Origin: Gnomoniopsis sp. IMI 355080
Taxonomy: Eukaryota > Ascomycota > Sordariomycetes > Diaporthales > Gnomoniaceae
Length of the DNA stretch: 55,160 nucleotides
Direction of reading: 5' to 3'
Assembly (NCBI GenBank): GCA_027946555.1
Contig: JAPEVC010000229.1
Span: forward strand, 1 to 55,160
Below are positions 33,180-43,100 of the stretch, one piece after another. Position 1 is the first letter of the stretch; every line of letters starts with the position of its first letter. The notes below the pieces were generated by a model. That model worked only from the letters and a program-made list of their open reading frames with translations. It did not search any database and was not told the origin of the DNA. Both the position numbers and the translations under genes were made by a program.

Positions 33180-34599
33180 ATGATCGGCCCCTCAACAGCC
33201 TTCTTGGCTGCTCTCGTGTCCCTGAGCTTGACTGGCCAAGTCCTTGCAGACAGCAACACCGCTGCGCCTTACCCGGCCAAGACCTTTGCGGAATGCCAAG
33301 CCAAGACGGCCGATCCTCTCCAGGGCTGTCCTGAGGGTACCATCTATGTCAGCCTCAACGACACCAAGGCCGACTTCAACAGCATCCAGTCCGCCATTCT
33401 GTCCATCCCGAACGACACGGTCTCTTACTACATCCTCATTGCGGCAGGAAACTACTATGAACAGCTGAATGTGACGCGCTCAGCGCCGCTTTATCTCCTC
33501 GGCCAGTCCAATCTACCCTCCCAGGGCAAGACTTATGCCGCGGACGTCAGTTATAATCAGACCGCCCAGAACGATGTTCAAGTCTGGTACAACTCTGCCA
33601 ATGTTGGCGGTGATCTCTTCTCTGACAACGTACGCACTTGACCCTTCACGTCTACCCCGGGGTTCATATCTCGCAACTCCTTCCTATCACTCCTTTTTTT
33701 GAAAACCATTTATTGACTTTCAAATATATAGGTCTACACGGGCGTGCTGACCATTGGGCCCACGCTCAACGCAACGTTGACGGGATCTGGAACGACGGGC
33801 TTTGCGGTGCCGGACGACACACCCTTCGGCACGAGGGACTTCAGGGCGTACAACATCGATTTCAGGAATGAGTACGCGCCTTACTCTGACGGACCTGCAC
33901 ATGCGGTAGGCGTGTCGAGGGCCAACGCAGGATTCTACTCGTGCGGATTTTACAGCTGGCAGGATACTGTGAGTTCTTGACAACAAATGCCTCCCCGCTT
34001 CATCCATAACCGCGACTAAACCTCTCTTCTCCAAGGTCTACGTCGGCAAGCTAGGAAACGCATACTTTTATGATGTCGTTGTAGCGGGCCAGACGGATTT
34101 CCTCTACGGCTTTGGAACACTCTACATTGCCAAATCCACCCTCTCCCTCCGCCACTGCGGTGGTGGTATCACAGCTTGGAAGGGCACCAACACCACGTTC
34201 ACTAACAAATACGGTGTATACATCGACTCTACCCAAGTCATTGCGAACAACTGGACAACCAAGGCCGAAGTCGTGGGTGAATGCGCCCTAGGTCGGCCTT
34301 GGAACGATGCACACCGGTCTATCTTCATGGACAGCTACTTCGACACGAGCATCTTGCCCGCTGGGTACATTGAGTGGTCGACGACGGTGCCGAGGGTGGA
34401 CAACTACACGTTCATGGCTACCTGGTCAGACTATGGGCCAGGATGGAACCCGGCGGCTGAGGAGGCAAGCAACATCACCTTGGTCTTGAATGACACCGAG
34501 GTTGCCCCATACCGGTGGCCGAAGGATGTGTTCTTGGCGAGCAATGGCAGCACAGGAAATACCTGGTGGGTAGATCACAGTGTCTTAGTCCCGTTCTAG
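33180..34599 (+). CDS. Secreted pectin methylesterase (carbohydrate esterase family 8)
   Basis: De-esterifies homogalacturonan in plant cell walls, releasing methanol and exposing pectate to lyases. Exons 33180-33629, 33732-33968 and 34036-34599 give 416 residues; the introns of 102 and 67 bp start GTACGC and GTGAGT and all phases are 0. A signal peptide is visible at residues 1-~22 (STAFLAALVSLSLTGQVLA). Family motifs: YYILIAAGNYYEQLNV, GFYSWQDT with Gln227 and Asp228, QTDFLYGFG with Asp250, and GECALGRPWN with Arg316 and Trp318. Several N-glycosylation sequons are present. The ATG at 33180 directly precedes the hydrophobic core and is taken as the start. The gene sits alone between a gene-poor block and the RID-like methyltransferase, whose 3' end is only 275 bp away on the opposite strand. 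It points to a plant-associated or saprotrophic lifestyle. Confidence 0.94.
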
Positions 34600-34832
34600 A
34601 TAATTCCAACCGAATATCGTTATGCAACGACCCATGAGCTGTAGTATGCTCAGGCAGACTATGTCTGTATCTTCCATTCTGGCATCGCAATCTGTGTGAG
34701 TGCATTCTTGTGCCTTCTAGCGTCTTAGTCTTCCCACACCCACCTCTATCCTTCCATCCTGTTCCTTTGCTCGGGTGAACCACCAAAACAAGATATGATT
34801 CCATACCATCGAGATATCAGACCAGATCAACG

Positions 34833-34853
34833 CCCCCCCCCCCTTTTTTTTTT
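34833..34853. repeat. C11-T10 homopolymer junction
   Basis: Eleven C then ten T directly downstream of two convergent gene ends (pectin methylesterase and RID-like). On the - strand it reads A10G11, just after the methyltransferase stop. Confidence 0.85.
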
Positions 34854-34874
34854 CTTCCACACTTCATTTTTTTA

Positions 34875-37800
34875 TCACCCCTCATTTCGCCCCCTCTTAG
34901 GAGGCGAACCACTCGCGGCGTCGTATTCATCGGCACCGTCGATGGATCGCTTGAAAATGGCTTTGCCCTTTCCTTTGCCCTCGTACTTCTCTTCCTCAGA
35001 GTCTTCTCGCGGTTGATCAGGCGCAAGTGGCCCAAAAGGATTGAATGTTCCGAAGGCAGAGTCCGGTCGATCGACACCAGTGATACCCAGACCGACGCCT
35101 GACACACCGGTATGCTCAGCATCCATCTTTGTCTCTGGAGACTTCTCCTCGTAAGGTTGTCGGGCTTCGCTGATGCTCATTCTCATCGCGTGCTCAAGAG
35201 CCTCGTCCTCGTGGACATCCTTTTGCCACTGAGTGACGTCAAAGGATCGAGTAGTGGACGAAGAGGAAGCAGCTGGGCCGCTGGCGGATGATTGGGCTTG
35301 CGAAATCAGACATGACCAACGACTCGCATCAGGAACAAAGCTGGAGGTATGGATGAACTGTTCGTGCGCTTTGCCATGAGTAGGCGAGCTGGGAGGTACG
35401 GCGGGCTGAGGAACAAATAAGTCGTCATCTTGCTCGTGGGTATCGAGTTCTTGATGTGACGACTCTCCAAGGTCGTGAGGACCGCGAGTGGCGGTACTGG
35501 AGCTGCCAAGAGCACCGTCCTCATCACCAAAATATGTGGCAGAGCGTGGACTCGCCTGGGGATCCATGCTACCAGCTTCCGAGCCGGCATACCTGCCCTC
35601 ACCGGTGTGGTGCTCGTCATCTTCAATGATCGTTGTCAGTTGACGCTCGCCGGTGCATACCACGCTGCTTTCACCGCTGCTCTTGCGACGGCTAGGTCGA
35701 GAGCTGCCTCGAGGAATGGTAGCCCCTTGGGCGACCTGCGACACCCAGGCTGCACGCTCTGCAGCAGTCATATTTTGGAAGCCCAAAATCTTATTGTCGG
35801 CATGAAACCTGTGGGCCGAATGAAATTCACCACCAGCAGGGTGTATGATTTGTCCTTGAGAAGCAGCCATCTGCCTGCTCTCCTCCATGGCGGCCATCAT
35901 GGCCTCTTCCTCGGACAGGCCATGGTTAATGTCTTCGAAGTAACCGGGGTAATCAGGATAATCCGGTTCTGGCTCTCGCTTATCCTGGGGATAGGGCTTG
36001 CCATTGTCTCCTCCATGGCATTGCAATTCTTCCTTAGTATCTTTGTCTTTTTCATCTTCATCATCGTTGATATGAACGACGTCTTCTTCTCTAGGAGAAG
36101 AGTTGATCTCATCGACCTGCTCAAGTGAGTGGACAATCTGTTTCATGATGGCATGCACCACAGTTGGTGGAAATGCATTCCCGATCTGCTTCTTAATGCA
36201 GGGAGCCTTGAAGACGTAGTGTTCAGGGAAGCCCTGCAGTCTGGCAAACTCAGCGAGGGTGAGGTCTCTCTCTCCATCCCAGTGATATGCCTGACCACCG
36301 GAGGTTGTAATCGTTCTGTTCATCGGCTGATTGCCGTCCCATGGCGGTCGTTGCAACTGCTTGACTCCAGCAGGATCGTGCAAGTTTAGGCCAGGGACAA
36401 GACCCCAGCAGGCTTTGATAGCAGAAACGAACCGCTTCTGGCGATTCCGGCCATCCTGAGGACTGGGCTCAGCGGCATGAGTTGGGCTTGGGAACGGAGG
36501 TAGCCTTTCGCCGGGTGCAGCACCTATCATAATCAGACGCTTGCGAGTCTGGGGCAGGCCGTACTCGACGAGACGGATGACTTTCCACGTAAGGGAGTAG
36601 CCATGTTTGGTCAGAGACTGAACCAAGGCATTGAACCACGGCAGATGACGCTCCTGAATGATGCCAAAGGTCTGCTCGAATGTGATAATGCGAGGACGGA
36701 ACCTGAAGATGATGTCCGTGCAAGCGTACAGCGCAGCGATGTTGGCCGAGTCATTCTTGCCAGCGCAGGTATGAGCGGGCGACCAGGTCTGGCAGGGTGG
36801 GGAGAGATGAACAAGGTCGAAACGAACGTCGGGGAGGGTCAGGTCGTTGCAGTAGGTCATGATATCCTGCTCGTGTAGCTCCACTTCGGGATGATTGGCC
36901 TGATAGGTCGCGTTGCAACGTGCCCAGTGATCAAGTGCGTACACCACTCTGATGCCGGCTCTCTTCGCTCCGGACGTGTATCCTCCCGCGCCGGAAAACA
37001 TGTCTGCCGCATTGTATCTGTGCTTGGGGAAACAAAGAGTCTTGCCATCCAGTGTGGGCACGTTGTCGTCGAAATTCTGGGACACGTATGAGCCGCCCTT
37101 GATAGTGTCGCCGCGCCACCTGCGGAGACGCTCGGTGTCACTGGCACGGTGTCGAGCTTTCAGGACATCGCCTTCCATCAGATGAGCAATTGTTTCGCCG
37201 TCGATGGCCCGTTGTGCCCGGCGATATCTCTTGTCGGGGTACTGCATGATCTGAATCCATCTGGCTGTCAAGGGAGCTACGTTTTCCCGTTCGTCACTGG
37301 TGCTGTAGACATCAGGATCGAAGCGACAATCTGGGAAGCTCTTGTTGGTGATGTGCAGAACGCGATTCCTCGGGTGGAGGTCTTCAAGCGTCAGTTCTAT
37401 GAGCGATTGCTCCTCCATCGGACGGTCGTCATTAGTATCGATCTCCACAATGCGGCAGACTTCATTTTTATAGGCTTGTAATCTGCCGTCGAGGTTGCGA
37501 GTTCTGGTGTAAGCAAAGCCACGAACGAGCACCGCTTGGGTGATGCGGTGGACCCAAATCTGTTTGATCTCAACAAAGTCGACAAGGAACCTGCCAACAC
37601 GAAGCTCAATCTTCAATCCATGGACGCTGTTCTTGCGCAGCTGGATGTCACTTGAAGCGTAATCAGTTGCTTGGTCATGGTGGCCACAAAGACATGGGTT
37701 GCGCGCGCCTCTGATATAGTGCTGGCAGCGAAGATTTGCGTCAGACTGACCGCCAAGGAGCGGACGGCTGATCTCCTCTTCCTCATCATCTTGAGTCAAA

Positions 37801-38021
37801 TCGATGCTTTCACTCTCGATCTTTAGGATGTCTGCGTCGTATGCCTGCTCGTCGAGGGTCCAGCCGTCTTCGATGGTGTCGTCGTCTAGCTCGACAACAT
37901 CCAGTTTAGCATCGCCCTTCGCGGCCTCTTGAACGATCTGCTCTACGAGCAGACCGACAGGGCCAAGTGAATCCTCGGGCTCTGAAGTAGATGCGGTCAT
38001 TTTTCGAGCTGAATCGGCCAT
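34875..38021 (-). CDS. rid: RID/DmtA-type DNA cytosine-5 methyltransferase
   Basis: Intronless 1048-residue C5 methyltransferase of the fungus-specific RID/Masc1/DmtA group; RID is required for repeat-induced point mutation in Neurospora, and Masc1 and DmtA for premeiotic or sexual processes. Residues ~130-230 resemble a BAH-like module (ELRVGRFLVDFVEIKQIWVH, then LVRGFAYTR). The catalytic domain spans ~338-632: motif I DMFSGAGGYTSG, motif IV HLSPPCQTWSPAHT with catalytic Cys410, motif VI TFEQTFGI (the EQT signature of the RID group instead of ENV), motif VIII QTRKRLIMIG, target-recognition region, motif IX EFARLQGFPEHY and motif X IGNAFPP. All catalytic motifs look intact. The long tail (~640-1048) is acidic and disordered, with two ubiquitin-interacting-motif-like helices (EEEAMMAAMEES, ~704; EDEALEHAMRMSISEA, near residue 950) and a final basic KRGRNEG. 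Confidence 0.92.
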   Translation of the reverse strand: MADSARKMTASTSEPEDSLGPVGLLVEQIVQEAAKGDAKLDVVELDDDTIEDGWTLDEQAYDADILKIESESIDLTQDDEEEEISRPLLGGQSDANLRCQHYIRGARNPCLCGHHDQATDYASSDIQLRKNSVHGLKIELRVGRFLVDFVEIKQIWVHRITQAVLVRGFAYTRTRNLDGRLQAYKNEVCRIVEIDTNDDRPMEEQSLIELTLEDLHPRNRVLHITNKSFPDCRFDPDVYSTSDERENVAPLTARWIQIMQYPDKRYRRAQRAIDGETIAHLMEGDVLKARHRASDTERLRRWRGDTIKGGSYVSQNFDDNVPTLDGKTLCFPKHRYNAADMFSGAGGYTSGAKRAGIRVVYALDHWARCNATYQANHPEVELHEQDIMTYCNDLTLPDVRFDLVHLSPPCQTWSPAHTCAGKNDSANIAALYACTDIIFRFRPRIITFEQTFGIIQERHLPWFNALVQSLTKHGYSLTWKVIRLVEYGLPQTRKRLIMIGAAPGERLPPFPSPTHAAEPSPQDGRNRQKRFVSAIKACWGLVPGLNLHDPAGVKQLQRPPWDGNQPMNRTITTSGGQAYHWDGERDLTLAEFARLQGFPEHYVFKAPCIKKQIGNAFPPTVVHAIMKQIVHSLEQVDEINSSPREEDVVHINDDEDEKDKDTKEELQCHGGDNGKPYPQDKREPEPDYPDYPGYFEDINHGLSEEEAMMAAMEESRQMAASQGQIIHPAGGEFHSAHRFHADNKILGFQNMTAAERAAWVSQVAQGATIPRGSSRPSRRKSSGESSVVCTGERQLTTIIEDDEHHTGEGRYAGSEAGSMDPQASPRSATYFGDEDGALGSSSTATRGPHDLGESSHQELDTHEQDDDLFVPQPAVPPSSPTHGKAHEQFIHTSSFVPDASRWSCLISQAQSSASGPAASSSSTTRSFDVTQWQKDVHEDEALEHAMRMSISEARQPYEEKSPETKMDAEHTGVSGVGLGITGVDRPDSAFGTFNPFGPLAPDQPREDSEEEKYEGKGKGKAIFKRSIDGADEYDAASGSPPKRGRNEG

Positions 38022-38581
38022 TTGGAAAGTCTATATCAGATTGAGAAGACCGGATGGAGAGAGCTGAGAGGGCGAGGTTGCTGTTGAAAGCCAAATGGAC
38101 GAGGGTTAAAGGACAAAGCTGGCAGGTTAAGAAAGAAAATGAAACTCTTTCACAATGGACAGCTCTTGTGGATGTGGGGGCTTCTTCGACAATCGTAAGG
38201 AGTCGTCGTTGCAATGCGTATTTGAATATCTACTGGACAGATCCCACACGATGGCATGATATTCCTCATGTACCAAATAGATTCAGGCTTTCCCCGTTGG
38301 AGAGACAAAAAGAAACTCGGGACCAGTACAGTTCTTGACAGCCCAACAAAGGCTGTCAGCCAAAATTGACACGAGACTCTGTCAGTACAACAATACAGAC
38401 TGGCCCGGAGCCCTGAAGAAATTCCATGATGGGAATTTCCAGGTTGAAGTAAAGCTTAGTATGTCACATTTGAAAGAATTACACGGCTTGACCACTGCTA
38501 TAACTTTAGAGTTGAAACGTTTAAGGCAAAAGTTGAGAAGGAAATACTCAACAAAGGATGCAGGTTGCAGGCTTGGTCTTG

Positions 38582-38647
38582 AGACGAACTACTTATTATG
38601 AAGGAGAGTTTCGTAGACGAACTACTTATTATGAAGGAGACTTTCGT
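38582..38647. repeat. 33-bp tandem duplication
   Basis: Two head-to-tail copies (38582-38614 and 38615-38647) beginning AGACGAACTACTTATTATGA and differing by one base (GAGAG versus GAGAC). The unit keeps reading frame, and an open frame upstream (38335-38601) ends inside the first copy. Confidence 0.9.
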
Positions 38648-41600
38648 TAATGAGAAGGAATTTCATGTTGGTCTCGATAATGTGAAGTTGGGAGATATTC
38701 CTGACAAAGATCTTTGGCTACCCAAGGGATCAAGCACTTAGCTTTGTCGAGTAGAAGCTGTCACTTGCTGTTAATGGACTAAATCTTATTCTTCCATCAA
38801 ACAGGTTCATCGATCATCTGGTAGATGGGTCTGGCTATGAGAGCTATACTGCAGATTGAGAATGAGGCCTTGAAACTGTGCAGCCATTCATCTTCTATTC
38901 GTTGATACTTCCTAGTAAGGTCTGGAAACCACAATTATATGGGAACGTTCCAAAGATATCTGCCCAAGTGATCTCTTTCCAACATCCCGTTGTGCCTAGG
39001 TATGCTATCAAGACTTCCGTAGAGCCTCACTGGACCAGACTGTATTACAACACGACACAGTGATGTTGATGAAATGGTCTCATTTGAGCTTGATCGGGAA
39101 ATCATACCAGAATACGACAAGAACAAAGATGTCTGAGAGAAGTAAGGAGCAAATAGCATCATTCGAAACTTGAAAGAGATCCATGAATGTATTGACACAG
39201 CATTCATGCATCATCATTCCTGTTCATTTCCATGCAAGGAGCCAACGACAAAGAACTCAGAAACATCCTGGGCAATGCCCCATATCCCTCTGGAATGTTG
39301 ATTTTGGAACATGCTTGAAGTATAATTCCATCCATGGATCCTGATAAAAGGGATGGGCTTTCGTCAATGTAGTAGTGTCTGTAGCTCCTCCAGCTTAGAA
39401 GGCATTGTCTCCAACAGTACCTAGATACTATTGATGCACGGGCCACGGGCCACCTTGCGACTTTCCTGTTTCGGATAGGAGCTTGTCTCTCATTGGCGAC
39501 ACAGATTAACAAGGGGTCCTTGTTCCACCCTCCCGTCCTCCCAAAACTTCCAGATGTGTGAGTTAAAAAACGTATGGGGTAGTCTGGAACAGATAGCATT
39601 GTTCATGGAGAAAAGCTGCTATAATGACCAATTCCAGTTATTGGAGATGTGCGTCACAGAAAAAGAAATTGGTCTACCTATTGTTATCGTTCAGCTCGAT
39701 GAATTATAGTGAACATGCCTCCATCCTCAACTCAATTTTGAGTACCCATCTCAGAACGCCTTCCAATTCATGTGTCTGTACATACTTGTACCATGACTGC
39801 ATACTAGCGTGAAATTTGTAATAGATCATTTGTAACGACAGAGAAGGCAAAGCAGGCAGCAACAAGAAGGTGGCTCATCTCGCCTCACCTTCCAGTATCC
39901 ACTGAAGTATGACTTGGCCAACTTACCGTGTGCATCAACAAGATCGGAACCAAAAGTTCGTTATGACTTGCTTCCCACGCATGTGAGGTTATCCACGGAC
40001 CAATCGCCACAGTCTCCATTTGCTAAACACAATGGGAGAATTGCCATTCTGTGAACAAGTTGCAGTGCTGATGCAAGGCGGATTGAAATTGCCGCACACA
40101 TCGTCAGAGGGGGCCTTCTTTTCGAGGCATTAGGAGGCCTGGTCAAACCCTATGGACATTGTCTTCGCAGACATGCGTTTTTGGCACAGTGCTGAAAACA
40201 GCTTTTGGCGTCCTCGATACAAGACGCAAGGGTCATAATGGACTTTCCAAAACCCTCACGATATATCGTGTCGTTGTAATGAGTGATATGGTCGTGATCT
40301 GAGCATCTGATACCCAGGTAGACAGTCAATGTGGGCCCAGTGGCCGTGAGAATTGTCCTGAACTCAGTGGTGAAGGAGTACAGGGACAAGCTTCAGTTGT
40401 CTCCCATTTGCGCGGAGGTAGGTTTAAATTTTCATCTGAGGCTCCCTGAGCTTATTCTGCTACTGTGGTGGTTGTGACATCAGTCGTAGTTGTGGCAACA
40501 GCTTCAGGGTGTGCAGGTCCCTATCATCAATACCGGATTCGAATGTGCATAGCTCCAGAATATCCTACCGTGGTGTCGGCATTGCCGTTCTTCCGGATCA
40601 CGCTATAGCTAGTAGTAATGGCCTGCGATCGAGACCAGTCACCTCTGAATCAACAACTATGCATCATCGCGATATGTACCGTAGCAATATCGTAGTGGTA
40701 TGCATGATCCGAGTCACGCTTGCGGCCATCCGACCTCTCGTAGTGGTAGTAACCCGTTCGGTGAGGAGTTACGGTACAGCGAAATGCTGCTGGATAGCAG
40801 TTGTTGCAGCTTACAAGGCCAGCGGTATCGAGTATGGGCTTTAGGGAAGAGTCCTGGACCGCAACAGATCCGACATGATTCTCAGTATTAGCCCTGGAAA
40901 ATTGCCACCTAGTAGGGTCGGCCTGCAAAAGTCGCGCGGGTGCCGAGGAGGCCTCAATTTAGAAGTCCCCGAAAACGAAAGCCGAACTTGGGCACCTGGC
41001 CATATACTTAGATAGAAGCTTGATTCAGGCAAGCATTCGGCTTCATGCTTGCGTGTCGATATGACTCCAATCGTAAACCTAAATGATGAGTATATGCCGG
41101 CAGAGAGGGATCCACTGTGTAAACCTGGCATACTCTCACTGACTCGGTGACTCGTCGATGGTGCTGCAATGACATGCGTCAAAGACTTCTTTTCCGCCAG
41201 ACAGATGACAACTGGCTCAGATGGACGCTCACGCTTGCGACTTGGTGTTTTCGGCCCAGGACTCGACCGACCAACAACCACGGAGAGGCCGTGTGGCAAG
41301 GTGGACATCGTCGCAAAAAGGCTGCATGACACTCCAAGAGCAGCTTGCATTCAAAGCTCATCGCCGTTTCTCGATATTGGGGCCTATCATCACTGGTTTT
41401 CCAGCAGTGCCCAAATAGAGTCGAGGCCAAAGCTCCAACGAGCAGCTCTAGCGCCTAGTAAGCGTCAAGCGTTCGCACATCTTGTGATAGTGACTTGATA
41501 GCCAAAGTAGCTGGACATTGGGAGCACGTTGTCGAATGGACACCCTTCTCATTGGGCAAAAGCTTGTTGATGGCCGCGACGTTCAGGGCTTGCAGATTTG

Positions 41601-42351
41601 ATGCAACGTCGACTAGGATCGAAGAAGCAGCCGACAAGATTGCAGTAAAGTCGGTGCTGCTCTTGCTGATGGTGAAGTAGGTCTTCGGAGACCCTCCGGC
41701 TTCCAACACAGCTTCCACTGAACATCATGGGAGCGGACGTTGAGTCGTATGAGGTTTTCCTTCAAGCAGGCTTAGAATTATGCATGTGGATTTAACAGGG
41801 TTAAGGCATTTACTCTCGGGATAATCCCTCCGGTTATGTGGAGACGTGGACATGGATATCCCTGCTTCTCTGACGAGCCGCCTGACATCATCTCATTTTA
41901 GACGTCATTTCGAGACGAAAAGTTCGCCCTTTTTGCCTGAGAACCATGGAACGCACATTCGGTTTCAATAGAGTAGTGCTCGCCTAGCAGGCCAAAAAGA
42001 GTTGCGGATCTACCTGAAAGAAGGCCTAGACTCGTTGAAAGGTCTCTTTTCGGATCCGCGTGCCTCGTGAAGTGGATCATTTGATTCTTTTCGAGCATAC
42101 CTTTACACGCATATCCCCCCCAAACCTGAAGGTTTTGCGCTTGACTGACGTAGCCTGTCTCACGTGGGACCAAGATTCCAAGAAGTAGGCAGGACGTGCA
42201 GAGGCCTCAGGGCGAGAGGCGTTTATCAATTTCCGAGTCTTTCATTGCCATACAACACTTGCGGCAATCATGACGTGGGTTTTCCAGGTCCCATCGAGAT
42301 GGCGTTAAGACACATCTAAAGTTGCTAGGTAGGCACGAGAACGAGAACGCA

Positions 42352-42361
42352 TACATATAGA
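42352..42361 (+). promoter_or_regulatory. Possible TATA element of the small glycine-2 protein gene
   Basis: TACATATAGA lies about 185 bp before the ATG at 42542 and is followed by a CA/AC-rich, G-poor leader, the usual arrangement for highly expressed fungal genes. Confidence 0.4.
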
Positions 42362-42541
42362 GAATAGAACGCCTGTTATACTTTTGGCCGTTGGGAGCTC
42401 TCGCATACCGATATCAAGACCATTTACCAACAACCTTAAAACCAACTGTATCATTTCCGGGTACTACACACCAAGTCAACCAACATCAACCATCTATACA
42501 CTTAAGATTATATACCTACCACCAATCACAACACCGCAAAC

Positions 42542-42810
42542 ATGGGTGCCGTCGTCTCTTGTTTCCAGGCCATCGGTGCTTGCATCATGACAGTCATCAA
42601 CGCTATCGTTGGTGTTATTATGGCTATCGTCCACGGAATTGCCGATGTACTCAAAGCTATCGTCGGCTTCCTGACTTGTAAGTCTACTCATCAGCAAGAT
42701 ACTGTGTATACCAAGCTGACAAAACTTTTCTAGGCGGATACTGCAAGGGCTCACGCGGCGGCTCACGCACCTCACGCAAGCGTCACCATGGCACTACCGC
42801 TGTTGTATAG
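42542..42810 (+). CDS. Small conserved fungal membrane-associated protein, 70 residues
   Basis: Two exons (42542-42677 and 42734-42810) joined across a 56-bp intron with a GTAAGT donor and TCTAG acceptor; the split TGC codon gives FLTCGYCKGSRGG. The protein begins MGAVVSCFQAIGACIMTVIN, so Gly2 is a candidate N-myristoylation site with nearby Cys7 and Cys14. About 35 hydrophobic, helix-prone residues (VINAIVGVIMAIVHGIADVL, then KAIVGFLTC) precede a Gly/Ser/Arg-rich basic tail RTSRKRHHGTTAVV. I recognise this layout from small, uncharacterised proteins that recur in many filamentous ascomycetes; no function is known to me. Membrane association is inferred. The CA-rich leader and TATA-like box suggest strong expression. 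Confidence 0.82.
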
Positions 42811-43100
42811 ACTGTCTTCACCGGTTGAAGACGGCACTGCTTGGGTCATGACCAGCGGGTCGGCGAGCAGGTTGGTGAAGAAGTTGGCGAAGAAAAGTCC
42901 AGGAAGGAGGTTTTGGGTTGTGCCAGAGATATAATGCGACTATAGGAGGACAACGAGAGATACCCGATACCCCGTTTCGTTGTAATAGCAATTAGTGTTC
43001 CTTTTGTTCATTCAGTCGTCTTTTAGTACGTTGTTATCCAATGACATTATGCATCGACGAACTTCACACAATCCTTGACTTTTTGAGCGATACGAGTGCA
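42811..43100. other. Short intergenic region between converging ends
   Basis: About 0.3 kb between the small protein stop and the NLR stop; presumably the two 3' UTRs. Nothing else is seen. Confidence 0.5.

Larger units (their letters stand above)
38022..42541. other. Gene-poor block with decayed sequence
   Basis: About 4.5 kb without a supportable gene, the longest such stretch here. Frames are short, interleaved and motif-free. It holds a 33-bp tandem duplication (38582-38647) and a broken fragment near 40,460-40,640 resembling a secreted, Val/Thr-rich protein. The frame at 41455-41718 (-) is 87 codons but has no recognisable feature. The last ~190 bases are the promoter and leader of the small gene at 42542. 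Confidence 0.55.

Noticed and set aside
35475..36128. 217-codon forward frame inside the RID-like gene
   Set aside because: Antisense shadow of the intact methyltransferase tail.
38335..38601. 88-codon forward frame with Lys/Leu-rich helix-like text
   Set aside because: Could be part of a decayed gene, but it has no recognisable family and ends within the tandem duplication; not enough for a pseudogene call.
40841..41350. 169-codon reverse frame in the gene-poor block
   Set aside because: No motif, overlapping frames on the other strand, and Ser/Arg/Pro composition typical of chance frames.
41455..41718. 87-codon reverse frame with Ala/Ser/Leu-rich text
   Set aside because: It faintly recalls secreted hydrophobic surface-binding proteins, but there is no signal peptide and no clear motif.
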